A DNA stretch of 64,000 bases from Nonomuraea montanisoli (GTDB lineage Bacteria > Actinomycetota > Actinomycetes > Streptosporangiales > Streptosporangiaceae), in contig NZ_JABWGN010000011.1 in NCBI RefSeq assembly GCF_013363975.1, positions 185,588 to 249,587 on the forward strand, written 5' to 3'. The translations under genes were made by a program, and so were the position numbers. The notes beneath the pieces were generated by a model that saw only the letters and a list, made by a program, of their open reading frames with translations, made no database searches and had not been told where the DNA came from. Of the stretch, positions 7,872 through 16,547 are shown one piece after another (position 1 is the stretch's first letter; every line of letters starts with the position of its first letter).

Positions 7872-9853
7872 CGGTGCCTGCCCGCGCGTGCCAGCCGTAC
7901 GAGGTGGCGGGCGCCGGGCAGGCGCCGGCCGATCCGGTGCAGGGCCGTGTCGCGGCCGAGCGGCGAGCGGCGGCCCGGGTCCACGGCGGCGGTGGGGCGC
8001 ACCATGACGGCGCCCCGCCGGATCTCCAGCCCGAACCGCAGCCCCACCTCGTCCTCGGCGGTGCGCAGCGACGGCAGCCACCGGCCCGGCCCGAGCACGT
8101 CCGGCGGCGCGAACATCCGCCGGATCGGCAGCTTGGCCACGAGCTGGCCGGCGATGCGGCCGGCCAGGCCCGGCTCGACGAGGGCGGGCGCGCTCACCTC
8201 GCGAGCCCGGCGTCCGGTGCCGCGCAGCACGAGCTCCAGCGGCGGCCCGCCGCTCGGCGGCACGTACGGCACCGGCAGCACGACGTACAGATGGCCCTCC
8301 TGCCGCCTGACGGTGACGCCCGGCGAGACCAGCGCGATGGACTCGGCGAACGAGCGCGGCTCGACGGCCAGGCCCAGCTCGCCCTCGTCGGTCCAGCACG
8401 GCACCACCAGGCGGGTCTTCGGGCGCTCGGCCAGCACGCCGAGGCAGTTGAGCGGGCCCTCGGAGCGGCGCACGCGGCTGCGGGCCTGGTGTGCGCCGCC
8501 GTACATGCGGACGTGGACCTCCCACTGGCCGGAGCGCAGCGGCCGGCCCATGGCGGCCTCGGTGGCGTCCACGCGGGCCTCGCCGACGATGCGCACCCGG
8601 ATGTGGCGGCGCCCGTCCGCGACCCGCTCCACCCGGTACGCGACGGGCAGGAAGTGGATGACGCCCGTCTCGGAGTGCCGGACGTAGACCTCGATGCGGG
8701 CTCGCTCGACCGCCTGGGTGACGTCGGTGACGCCGTCCGGCAGCAGCGCGGGGTCGAGCGAGCGGGGCGGGATCCAGTGCAGCCGGTCGCCGTCGGCGCG
8801 GAAGACGGTGGGCCGGCCGTCGCCGCCCAGCACCTCGACGGTGAGCCCGAGCACGAGCACCTGCCCGTCCCAGCGGACCTCGGTCAGGTCGGCGCCCAGG
8901 CCCGCGCGGCGGGTGGAGTTGGCCAGCAGGACGAGCTGGTCGAGGCGGCCCGCCCGCAGGAGCGCGGCCACGGCGCGCAGGTGGACCGGCAGATAGCGGT
9001 CGAGCCGCTCGGGGAAGCGCTCCAGCACCAGCTCCCTGAGCAGCGTGAAGTGCATGCCGCGGTCGATGGAGGAGCCGGCGAACCTGCTGGTGAGGAACGG
9101 GCGCAGCGCCGTGGAGCGGAACCAGTAGGCGTGCATGCGGTCGCGGTGGCGGCCCTCGCCGATGCGGGCGTCGATGCCGTCGAGCAGCTCGCGCAGCTCG
9201 GCCACGACCGTGGCGGGGTCCTCGTCGGGCTCGGGGCGCTCGCCCAGGTGGCAGCAGACCTGCTCGGCGAGGACGGCGACGACCTTGGCCTCAAGGTAGG
9301 CGCGCACGGAGAACGCCTGCTCGGCGAGCTGGCCGCCGGGCGCGGCGAAGGCGAGGGCGTGCTGCTCCAGGAACGCGCGCCGGTAGAGCTTGTGCGGGGT
9401 GAGGAGCGAGAAGAGCCGGTCGCGCAGGACGTCGGCGCGGGCCCGGCTCTGCTGGAAGGCGCCCATGGGCGGCCCGGTGTCGCGGGCGAGCCGCCCGACC
9501 AGGACGTCGGCGTCCGTCTCCACGGCCCGGTCGTACATGCGCTCCAGCGCCTCGCGGGCCAGCCGGTCGCCCTGGGTCATCAGGTAGACGTACTCGCCCT
9601 TGGCCGCCGCGATGCCGACGTTGCGTCCCCTCATGGGCGAGCCGCTGTGCGGCAGGTGCAGGACCCGGACGTTGCGGCGCACTGCGGCGACGGTGTCGAG
9701 CCGTTCGGCGATCCCGTCGGTGGACCCGTCGTCGACGAAGATCACTTCGTAGTCGTCGGCGGGCAGCGTCTGGTCCAGGACGGACCGCAGGCACGCGTCG
9801 GCCGAATCACCCGGGTTGTGGACATCGACGATCACACTGACCTTCACAGCCAT
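7856..9853 (-). CDS. Family 2 glycosyltransferase with long C-terminal extension
   Basis: This 665-residue protein has a GT-A glycosyltransferase domain at about residues 1-230: VSVIVDVHNPG at the start, then VIFVDDGSTDG, the nucleotide-sugar site. The remaining 430 residues are beta-rich without membrane helices and resemble the accessory region of cell-wall-polymer (teichoic-acid-type) transferases. It probably adds a sugar to a wall glycopolymer; donor and acceptor are unknown. It stands alone, convergent with the esterase gene. No clear ribosome site precedes the ATG, and a GTG two codons in is possible. Its 3' end is tandemly duplicated. Confidence 0.8.
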   Translation of the reverse strand: MAVKVSVIVDVHNPGDSADACLRSVLDQTLPADDYEVIFVDDGSTDGIAERLDTVAAVRRNVRVLHLPHSGSPMRGRNVGIAAAKGEYVYLMTQGDRLAREALERMYDRAVETDADVLVGRLARDTGPPMGAFQQSRARADVLRDRLFSLLTPHKLYRRAFLEQHALAFAAPGGQLAEQAFSVRAYLEAKVVAVLAEQVCCHLGERPEPDEDPATVVAELRELLDGIDARIGEGRHRDRMHAYWFRSTALRPFLTSRFAGSSIDRGMHFTLLRELVLERFPERLDRYLPVHLRAVAALLRAGRLDQLVLLANSTRRAGLGADLTEVRWDGQVLVLGLTVEVLGGDGRPTVFRADGDRLHWIPPRSLDPALLPDGVTDVTQAVERARIEVYVRHSETGVIHFLPVAYRVERVADGRRHIRVRIVGEARVDATEAAMGRPLRSGQWEVHVRMYGGAHQARSRVRRSEGPLNCLGVLAERPKTRLVVPCWTDEGELGLAVEPRSFAESIALVSPGVTVRRQEGHLYVVLPVPYVPPSGGPPLELVLRGTGRRAREVSAPALVEPGLAGRIAGQLVAKLPIRRMFAPPDVLGPGRWLPSLRTAEDEVGLRFGLEIRRGAVMVRPTAAVDPGRRSPLGRDTALHRIGRRLPGARHLVRLARAGRHRYLKD

Positions 9854-9923
9854 GGGGCCAGCGTGCGCCCGCCCGCGTGGACGGACGCGGCGGCTTGCCG
9901 ATTGCTGAGGGAAAGATGACCTG

Positions 9924-10649
9924 TCAGTACCAACCCGTGGACTGCGAGTGTCCCCAGGCGCCGCACGGCGTGCCGTAGCGGCCCTTGATGTAGCCGAGGC
10001 CCCACTTGATCTGGGTGGCCGCGTTGGTCTGCCAGTCGCCGCCGGCCGAGGCCATCTTGCTGCCGGGCAGGGACTGCGGGATGCCGTACGCGCCGGAGTA
10101 GCGGTTCATGGCCCGCTCGTTCCAGCCGCTCTCCTTCTGCCAGAGCCGTTCGAGGCAGCCCCACTGGTCGGCGCCGAAGCCGGCGCCGGCCAGCATGGAC
10201 CGCGCGATGGCCTTGTTGCTGCCCGGCGACGGGGTGCTGCCGGGCGGGAAGTTGGCGGGCGGGAAGCCGTTGCCGCCCGGGGCCTTCTTCTTGACCTCGA
10301 CCCAGTCGAATCCGGTCTTCGCCCCGGAACGGGAGTCCTTGAGCTTGTCGGCCTTGTACGCCTGGACCGCGGCCTCCTTGAGGGCGTCGGTCTTGCGGTC
10401 GTCCCCGCCGAACTGCCCGCTGGCCAGGGCGCCCATGTCGGTGATCGACATGGGCTCGGCGGCGCGGGGCGCGTTGGCGTTCTGGACGGCGCGGTAGGCG
10501 GTGAAGCCTCCGCCGCCGAGCACGACGACGGCCGCCAGGCCGATGCCGAGCACCCGCTTCGGGCTCACGCGCGAGGAACGGGCCGGTCGGCTTGCCGAGC
10601 GGGGGGATTCGGGGGCGCGGCGCTCACTCAACTGCGGACCTGGGCTCAC
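9924..10649 (-). CDS. Membrane-anchored lytic-transglycosylase-like (SLT) protein
   Basis: With the GTG at 10649 the protein is 241 residues: a basic cytoplasmic tail, one membrane segment (VLGIGLAAVVVLGGGGFTAY), a linker, and a C-terminal SLT/lysozyme-like domain with LWQKESGWN (Glu is the likely catalytic acid) and YGIPQSLPGSKM. It should cleave peptidoglycan glycan strands outside the membrane. The frame continues to an ATG at 10754, but that start would touch a CRP-like palindrome and lacks a ribosome site, so I prefer a start near 10649; the exact codon is uncertain. Confidence 0.8.
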   Translation of the reverse strand: MSPGPQLSERRAPESPRSASRPARSSRVSPKRVLGIGLAAVVVLGGGGFTAYRAVQNANAPRAAEPMSITDMGALASGQFGGDDRKTDALKEAAVQAYKADKLKDSRSGAKTGFDWVEVKKKAPGGNGFPPANFPPGSTPSPGSNKAIARSMLAGAGFGADQWGCLERLWQKESGWNERAMNRYSGAYGIPQSLPGSKMASAGGDWQTNAATQIKWGLGYIKGRYGTPCGAWGHSQSTGWY

Positions 10650-10756
10650 GAGCAATGAGCTTGCCCTGTCTTGGGGGGTGGTCCGCAACCGAAACGGGAC
10701 AATCGGCAGGACAACACTGGCCCCACCAGCCACCTGGCGTGGAGTTTCCCGCATGA

Positions 10757-10772
10757 TGTGATTTTCGTCACA
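10757..10772. promoter_or_regulatory. CRP/FNR-like operator between the SLT gene and the two-component operon
   Basis: TGTGATTTTCGTCACA is a perfect TGTGA-N6-TCACA dyad, the consensus of actinobacterial CRP. It lies 108 bp upstream of the SLT gene start used here and 128 bp before the response regulator, so it could serve either. In mycobacteria CRP controls the wall hydrolase gene rpfA, which makes the SLT gene the likelier target. The flanking bases fit the Rex consensus less well than the site at 60760. Confidence 0.6.
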
Positions 10773-10899
10773 GGCTGACGGAGGCTTTTCCCGCGGCTGG
10801 GGCGGCTCTGACACTGCCCCGTCTTTTTTGTGGTCGTGTGAGTGAGATGTCACAGTTCTATGACGCTCGTCTGATGCATCCCTCAGCGGGGCGAATAAT

Positions 10900-11580
10900 G
10901 TGCAGGTGGCCGGCATCCTCCTCATCGAAGACGACGCCTCCGTGCGCACAGCCCTGGAGCTGGCGCTGACACGGCAGGGGCACTCCGTCACCTCCTACGC
11001 CACGGGCGAGGAGGGCCTGGACCACATCAGGTCGCGCCGGCCCGAGATCGCCATCCTCGACGTCATGCTCCCGGGCATCGACGGGGTCGAGGTGTGCCGC
11101 CGCATCCGCCGGCTCGACCAGCTCCCCGTCATCCTGCTCACCGCCCGCGGTGACGACCTCGACATCGTGGTGGGCCTGGAGGCCGGTGCCGACGACTACG
11201 TGGTCAAGCCCGTCGAGCCGCGCGTGCTCGACGCCCGCATCCGCGCCATCCTGCGCCGCGCCGAGTCGGCGGCGTCCGACCGCATCACCTTCGGCGACCT
11301 GGTGATCGACCGGGGCGCGCTGAAGGTCACGCTGGCCGGCAAGGAGATCCACCTGACGCCGACCGAGCTGCGGCTGCTGCTGGAGCTCGTCCGTCACCCC
11401 GGCCAGGTGCTCAACCGGCGCTACCTGCTGCGGGAGGTGTGGGACCACACGCACGTCGCGGACTCCCGCCTGGTGGACGCCTGCGTGCAGCGCGTGCGCG
11501 CGAAGATCGAGCCGACGCCCGCCGAGCCGGTGTTCATCCACACCGTGCGCGGATTCGGCTACCGGTTCAGCCCTCCATGA
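10900..11580 (+). CDS. OmpR/PhoB-family response regulator
   Basis: This 226-residue regulator has a receiver domain with the acidic pair EDD, phospho-acceptor Asp54 (LDVMLPG) and Lys103, and a winged-helix DNA-binding domain ending TVRGFGYRFSPP. It is phosphorylated by the kinase encoded next, with which it overlaps by 4 bp. GTG at 10900 and GTG at 10906 are both possible starts; an AATAAT box at 10894-10899 would suit a leaderless start at 10906. A GTCA-N8-TGAC dyad (10849-10864) precedes it and could be an autoregulatory site. Confidence 0.92.
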   Translation: MQVAGILLIEDDASVRTALELALTRQGHSVTSYATGEEGLDHIRSRRPEIAILDVMLPGIDGVEVCRRIRRLDQLPVILLTARGDDLDIVVGLEAGADDYVVKPVEPRVLDARIRAILRRAESAASDRITFGDLVIDRGALKVTLAGKEIHLTPTELRLLLELVRHPGQVLNRRYLLREVWDHTHVADSRLVDACVQRVRAKIEPTPAEPVFIHTVRGFGYRFSPP

Positions 11581-13013
11581 TCAAGAAGTTGCTCGGACGC
11601 GTGGTCAGGCTGCCCACCGGGCTGCGCGCGCGGCTCGTCATCACCTTCACGCTGGTCGCCGTCACCGCGTCGGTCCTCGTCGCCACCATCGGCTTCGAGC
11701 TGGCCAAGAGCGCGCTGGTCGAGCGGGCCGAGGACACCGCCGTGGACGTGGTCGAGCGCGAGCTCGACCGCATCGCGTTCCCGATCGGCCGGCTGCGGCC
11801 GGGCGAGGCGCCGCCCACCGCGAAGAACCTGGAGGAGCTCGGCCAGTCGCTCGACGGCCCCGGCCGCGGCGTCGTCGTCGAGTACCGCGGCCTGCTCTAC
11901 GCCGACGGCCCCATGACCATGGACGACGTGCCCAACGAGCTGTACGGCCGGGCCAAGCAGAACGTGGTCACCCAGCGCAGGGTCATCCACAACGAGCTGT
12001 GGCTCATCGTCGGCGCCGAGGTCTACCGGCGCGCGGACGCCGTCGTCGAGCCCACCGGGCTGCGCACGTTCGTCTTCTTCCCGCTGCGCGACGAGCAGAG
12101 CCGGCTCTCCACCCTGCGCAGCAAGCTCACCCAGGGCGGCGCCAGCATCGTGGCCATCGCGCTGGTCGTGGCGCTCCTGTCGGCCCGGCAGGTGCTGCTG
12201 CCGGTGCGCCGCCTGAGCGCGGCGGCCCAGGCGCTCGGCCAGGGCCGGCTCGACACCCGCCTGCCGGTCCACGGGCAGGACGAGCTGGCCGAGCTGACCG
12301 CCCGCTTCAACGACGCGGCGGCGGCGCTGGAGCTGAGCGTGTCGGAGCTGCGGGCGCTGGAGGCCATGTCGCGCCGGTTCGTCGCCGACGTCTCCCACGA
12401 GCTGCGCACGCCGCTGACCGCGATGACCGCCGTGGCCGAGGTGCTCAACGACGACCTCGAACGGCTGCCCGCCGACACGGCGCAGGCCGTGCGGCTGGTG
12501 CTCAGGGAGGTCGAGCGGCTGCGCGAGCTGATCGAGCACCTCATCGAGATCAGCCGCTTCGACGCCGGCACGGCCACGCTCAACCTGGAGCCGGTCAACG
12601 TCGCCGAGGCCGTCCACGGCTGCCTGGACGTGCGCGGCTGGGGCGAGAAGGTGGCGGTGACCGCCTCGCCGGGCCTGACCGCCAGCCTGGACCCGCGCAG
12701 GTTCGACGTCATCGTGGCCAACCTCGTCGGCAACGCGCTCAAGCACGGCGGGGAGCCGGTCACCGTGAGCGCCAGAGGCACCGAGAACGGCCTGGAGGTG
12801 AAGGTGCGCGACCACGGCAAGGGCATACCGCCCGAGGCCCTGCCCCACGTCTTCGACCGCTTCTTCAAGGCGGGGGCCGGGCGCACCCGCAGCCAGGGCA
12901 GCGGCCTCGGCCTGGCCATCGCCCGGGCCAACGCCCAGCTCCACGGCGGCACGATCTCGGTGCGCCCGCAGACGCCGGGCACGCTCTTCACGGTCTGGCT
13001 GCCGCGCGCATGA
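11577..13013 (+). CDS. Sensor histidine kinase of the two-component operon
   Basis: This 478-residue membrane kinase has two membrane segments (about residues 18-42 and 190-205) flanking an extracytoplasmic sensor of about 150 residues. HAMP, HisKA and HATPase domains follow. The phospho-acceptor is His274 in VADVSHELRTPLTAM; the ATP-lid motifs NLVGNALKHG and GSGLGLAIAR are intact. ATGA overlaps join it to the regulator upstream and the lipoprotein downstream. The organisation recalls MtrAB-LpqB and CseABC, envelope-stress systems that include a lipoprotein; the signal here is unknown. Confidence 0.9.
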   Translation: MIKKLLGRVVRLPTGLRARLVITFTLVAVTASVLVATIGFELAKSALVERAEDTAVDVVERELDRIAFPIGRLRPGEAPPTAKNLEELGQSLDGPGRGVVVEYRGLLYADGPMTMDDVPNELYGRAKQNVVTQRRVIHNELWLIVGAEVYRRADAVVEPTGLRTFVFFPLRDEQSRLSTLRSKLTQGGASIVAIALVVALLSARQVLLPVRRLSAAAQALGQGRLDTRLPVHGQDELAELTARFNDAAAALELSVSELRALEAMSRRFVADVSHELRTPLTAMTAVAEVLNDDLERLPADTAQAVRLVLREVERLRELIEHLIEISRFDAGTATLNLEPVNVAEAVHGCLDVRGWGEKVAVTASPGLTASLDPRRFDVIVANLVGNALKHGGEPVTVSARGTENGLEVKVRDHGKGIPPEALPHVFDRFFKAGAGRTRSQGSGLGLAIARANAQLHGGTISVRPQTPGTLFTVWLPRA

Positions 13014-13555
13014 GGGACCGTACGAGGAGGACGTGCCACAGCCGCCGCGCGCGGGGCGCCCTGGCCCTGCTGACGGGCGTCGTGCCGGTGGTGGCGGGCT
13101 GCGGCATCGCGCCGACCGACGCGCGGGAGGTGGCCAGGCCGCCGACCGTCCAGGTGCCGCCGCCGTCCAAGACCATCTATCTGCTCAAGGACGGCAGGCT
13201 GACGAAGGAGCCGGCCGACGTCGAGTCCGACACCGTGGAGAGCCTGCTGACGGCCCTGTTCGCGGCCTCCAGGCAACCGCTCCAGGACGGCCGTGACACC
13301 GCGCTGCGCGGCTTCACGCTGGAGGGCATCAAGGACTCCCTGAACCCGATCCGGCGCGACGAGGTGCAGCTCCCCCGCACCTCGACGCTCACGGTGATCG
13401 TCAAGGGCGAGGGCACGCTCTCACGGCCCGCCAAGGCCCAGATCGTGTGCACGGCACAGCAGGACGCCGCGTTCGAGCAGGTCAAGATCGTCCGCAGGTA
13501 CGAGAACCGCCCCTCCACGGTGGAGGGACGGTTCATCTGCGGCGACCTGAAGTGA
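13010..13555 (+). CDS. Lipoprotein co-encoded with a two-component system
   Basis: This 181-residue lipoprotein has an arginine-rich N-terminus, a hydrophobic stretch and the lipobox VVAGC. The rest is a small globular domain (KTIYLLKDGRLTKEPADV onward) that faintly resembles GerM-type domains found in LpqB, but I cannot assign it firmly. Its start codon overlaps the kinase stop (ATGA), so it is part of the operon and probably tunes the kinase at the outer face of the membrane. It ends 6 bp from the convergent phoH gene. Confidence 0.75.
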   Translation: MRDRTRRTCHSRRARGALALLTGVVPVVAGCGIAPTDAREVARPPTVQVPPPSKTIYLLKDGRLTKEPADVESDTVESLLTALFAASRQPLQDGRDTALRGFTLEGIKDSLNPIRRDEVQLPRTSTLTVIVKGEGTLSRPAKAQIVCTAQQDAAFEQVKIVRRYENRPSTVEGRFICGDLK

Positions 13556-13561
13556 GCCCGG

Positions 13562-14881
13562 CTAGAGGGTGATGTCCTCCAGCATCTCGGTCACCAGGGC
13601 GGCGATCGGCGAGCGCTCGGATCGCGTCAGCGTCACGTGGGCGAACAGCGGATGGCCCTTGAGCTTCTCCACCACGGCCACGACGCCGTCGTGCCGGCCG
13701 ACGCGCAGGTTGTCGCGCTGGGCGATGTCGTGGGTGAGCACCACGCGGGAGTTGGCGCCGATGCGGCTCAGCACGGTCAACAGCACCCCGCGCTCCAGCG
13801 ACTGGGCCTCGTCCACGATCACGAACGCGTCGTGCAGCGACCGGCCGCGGATGTGGGTGAGCGGCAGCACCTCCAGCATCCCGCGGTCGTGCACCTCCTC
13901 GATCACCTCGGGCGTGGTGATCGCGCCCAGGGTGTCGTAGACCGCCTGGCCCCACGGGCCCATCTTCTCGCCCTCGGTGCCGGGCAGGTAGCCGAGCTCC
14001 TGGCCGCCGACCGCGTAGATCGGCCGGAAGACGATCACCTTGCGGTGCTGGCGGCGCTCCAGGACCGCCTCCAGGCCCGCGCACAGCGCCAGCGCGGACT
14101 TGCCGGTGCCGGCCCGGCCGCCGAGCGACACGATGCCGATCTCCGGGTCCATCAGCAGGTCGAGCGCGATCCGCTGCTCGGCCGAGCGGCCGTGCAGGCC
14201 GAACACCTCGCGGTCGCCGCGCACCAGGCGCACCGACTTGTCGGGGAGCACGCGGCCGAGCGCCGAGCCCCTGCTCGACAGCAGCCGCAGACCCGTGTGG
14301 GTGGGCAGGTCCCTGGTCTCGTCGAGCTCGGCCGAGCCCTGGTCGAACAGGGTCTGGACGCCCTCGTCGGTCACCTGCACCTCGGCCATGCCGGTCCAGC
14401 CCGACTCGACGACCAGCTCCGCGCGGTACTCCTCGGCGGCCAGCCCGATCGAGGCCGCCTTGACCCGCATGGGCAGGTCCTTGGACACCAGCACGACGTC
14501 GCAGCCCTCGGCGGCCAGGGCACGGGCCACCGTGAGGATGCGCGTGTCGTTGTCGCCCAGACGGAAGCCCACGGGCAGGATGGACGGGTCACTGTGGTTG
14601 AGCTCCACCCTGAGGGTGCCGTCCCCGGCCGGCATGGGCTCGTCCAGCCGGCCGTGTCTGACGCGCAGGTCGTCGAGGTAACGCAGAGCCTTGCGCGCGA
14701 AGTAGCCCAGTTCGGGATGGTGCCGCTTCGCCTCCAGCTCGGTGATGACGACGATCGGGAGGACGACCTCGTGCTCGGCGAACCGGGTCATCGCCGCCGG
14801 GTCGGCGAGCAGGACCGAGGTGTCGAGCACGTACGTGCGCTTACCGGGCTGAGTGGACGGGTTGCTCGAGGACACTGCCAC
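13562..14881 (-). CDS. phoH: PhoH-family protein with N-terminal PIN domain
   Basis: This 439-residue protein fuses a PIN ribonuclease domain (residues 16-150, with Asp20, Glu48 and a downstream Asp cluster) to a PhoH P-loop ATPase (Walker A GGRAGTGKS at 254-262, DEAQ in the second half). M. tuberculosis PhoH2 (Rv1095) has the same design and is an RNA helicase/RNase. It acts in the cytoplasm on RNA. The GTG start is preceded by GGGGGAG. It is transcribed alone or after the prenyltransferase gene 207 bp upstream. Confidence 0.93.
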   Translation of the reverse strand: MAVSSSNPSTQPGKRTYVLDTSVLLADPAAMTRFAEHEVVLPIVVITELEAKRHHPELGYFARKALRYLDDLRVRHGRLDEPMPAGDGTLRVELNHSDPSILPVGFRLGDNDTRILTVARALAAEGCDVVLVSKDLPMRVKAASIGLAAEEYRAELVVESGWTGMAEVQVTDEGVQTLFDQGSAELDETRDLPTHTGLRLLSSRGSALGRVLPDKSVRLVRGDREVFGLHGRSAEQRIALDLLMDPEIGIVSLGGRAGTGKSALALCAGLEAVLERRQHRKVIVFRPIYAVGGQELGYLPGTEGEKMGPWGQAVYDTLGAITTPEVIEEVHDRGMLEVLPLTHIRGRSLHDAFVIVDEAQSLERGVLLTVLSRIGANSRVVLTHDIAQRDNLRVGRHDGVVAVVEKLKGHPLFAHVTLTRSERSPIAALVTEMLEDITL

Positions 14882-15088
14882 ACGTTCTCCCCCGGGCGCC
14901 CCTGGCGGGGGGCACCCTGCAGACGAGGTGGGAATCGGACCGGACCCGTGTCCCCGGCCGCGACGTGCCGGCGACGCCGGATTCCGGCCCCCTCGGCAAG
15001 TGTTGGCGCAAGGATGGGGCCCTCTCCGGAGTGTCCGGCCCGTGGCCGGACACTTCCAACGTTACGTCTTGGATACCCAGATGTCGGG

Positions 15089-15850
15089 TCAGGAACCGTA
15101 ACGCCGGTGCCTCGCGGCGTAGTCGCGCAGCGCCCGCAGGAAGTCGACCCTGCGGAAGTCAGGCCAGTAAGCCTCGTGGAAGTAGAACTCGGAGTGAGCG
15201 CTCTGCCAGAGCATGAAGCCGGACAGCCGCTGCTCGCCCGAGGTCCGGATGAGAAGGTCCGGGTCGGGCTGGCCGCGAGTGTAGAGATGCTCCGCGATGT
15301 GCTCCACATCGAGTACCTCGACGAGGTCCTCGATGCTGGCCCCCTTGCTGGCTTGCTCCTGGAGGAGTGAGCGCACCGCATCGGCAATCTCACGTCTTCC
15401 TCCATACCCAACTGCAACGTTCACAATCAGGCCAGGACGGTGCGATGTTGCTTCTTTCGCGTTTTTCAGGACATTGGCCGTCCGGTCGGGGAGCAGATCG
15501 AGCGCTCCGACCGGGCTGATGCGCCAGCCCTGGTCCACGAGCTCCTGCGTGACGTCCTCGATGATCCGCAGGAGCGGCTCCAGCTCCTCGCTGGGCCGGT
15601 TGAGGTTGTCGTTGGACAGCATCCACACCGTGACCACCTCGACGCCGCTCTCGCGGCACCAGGTGAGCAGCTCGGAGATCTTGTCCGCGCCCTTGCGGTG
15701 CCCGGTGGACACGTCGCGCATGCCCATGGCGCGCGCCCAGCGGCGGTTGCCGTCGATGATGACCCCGACATGCCGGGGGACGCTGTCCTTCGACAGCTTG
15801 GCCTCCAACCGGCGCTCGTACAGCCGGTAGACCAGGTCGCGCAGGCCCAC
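15089..15850 (-). CDS. uppS: Cis-prenyltransferase (isoprenyl diphosphate synthase)
   Basis: This 253-residue enzyme condenses isopentenyl diphosphate in Z configuration onto an allylic primer to make short or medium prenyl diphosphates for wall lipid carriers. The signature GVIIDGNRRWARAMG carries the catalytic Asp, and RTSGEQRLSGFMLWQSAHSE is the conserved C-terminal region. It is close to the M. tuberculosis Rv1086 type (Z,E-farnesyl diphosphate synthase), so chain length is uncertain. GTG at 15850 was chosen because GGGGAGGA precedes it; the frame is open further upstream without a ribosome site. Confidence 0.92.
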   Translation of the reverse strand: MGLRDLVYRLYERRLEAKLSKDSVPRHVGVIIDGNRRWARAMGMRDVSTGHRKGADKISELLTWCRESGVEVVTVWMLSNDNLNRPSEELEPLLRIIEDVTQELVDQGWRISPVGALDLLPDRTANVLKNAKEATSHRPGLIVNVAVGYGGRREIADAVRSLLQEQASKGASIEDLVEVLDVEHIAEHLYTRGQPDPDLLIRTSGEQRLSGFMLWQSAHSEFYFHEAYWPDFRRVDFLRALRDYAARHRRYGS

Positions 15851-15931
15851 GGAGTCCTCCCCAGCGGTGCTGTGCCTTCGGTCGAGTGACCTAACAGGCA
15901 ATTATCACCGCGATTTCCTGTGTCCGCGCCC

Positions 15932-16477
15932 TCACGAGCTGAGATCTTCCCCGGAACGCCGTCGTTCCTCAGGGCCGCCGAGACAGCCGTCCGCCTCGTC
16001 GACGAGCGCGTGCACGAAGCCCGCGAGCTCCGCGGAGGTGAGCACCGCCCGCATGCCGACGCCTTCCGCGCCCCACGCCTCGACGATGGCGCGGCGGGTC
16101 AGCCGCCACCGCCCGGGCCGGTCACGCCCGGGGACCCAGAGCGGGATCGTGCGCAGGCAGCAGCGCAGCTCACCGCCTCCCACCAGGGCCGACCTCGTAC
16201 GATACCGGAAGGCGAACAGTTCGCTGTCCGGCTCCTCCTCGGGGAACCTGTCGTCCGGATCGGGCCAGCGCGCGGCCTTCCCGCGCCCGGCACGGGCCTC
16301 GTCCACGCCGTGCGCCAGGCGCCGCAGCAGCCAGCCGCACCGCTCGCCCACGGTGCCGTACGGGGTGCCGTCGCGCGCCAGCTCCAGGGTGATCTCGTAC
16401 GGCATGCCGACGCTGTCCGTGCACGCGACGGGCGTGACGGTCAGGAAAGATCCATCGACGCAGCGTAGTCCCCCCAC
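15932..16477 (-). CDS. Hypothetical protein
   Basis: I do not recognise this protein. It is 181 residues from the GTG at 16477, or 157 from the ATG at 16405 (MPYEITLELARDGTPYG), and neither start has a convincing ribosome site. It is soluble, with no signal or membrane segment, and rich in Arg, Glu and Trp. Codon usage is the high-GC3 pattern of its neighbours, which supports it being real. It lies between the prenyltransferase and a TIM-barrel hydrolase on the same strand. Confidence 0.6.
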   Translation of the reverse strand: MGGLRCVDGSFLTVTPVACTDSVGMPYEITLELARDGTPYGTVGERCGWLLRRLAHGVDEARAGRGKAARWPDPDDRFPEEEPDSELFAFRYRTRSALVGGGELRCCLRTIPLWVPGRDRPGRWRLTRRAIVEAWGAEGVGMRAVLTSAELAGFVHALVDEADGCLGGPEERRRSGEDLSS

Positions 16478-16547
16478 ATCGGCAGCTTATCCATCCCAAA
16501 CTTCCCTAAACCCAGGAAAACGCCCAGCCATAAACCCCCGGGCAAGA

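Noticed and set aside
10650..10860. A c-di-AMP (ydaO-type) riboswitch before the SLT gene
   Set aside because: Such elements often precede actinobacterial wall hydrolases, but I could not place the conserved core here; only the CRP-like dyad is convincing.
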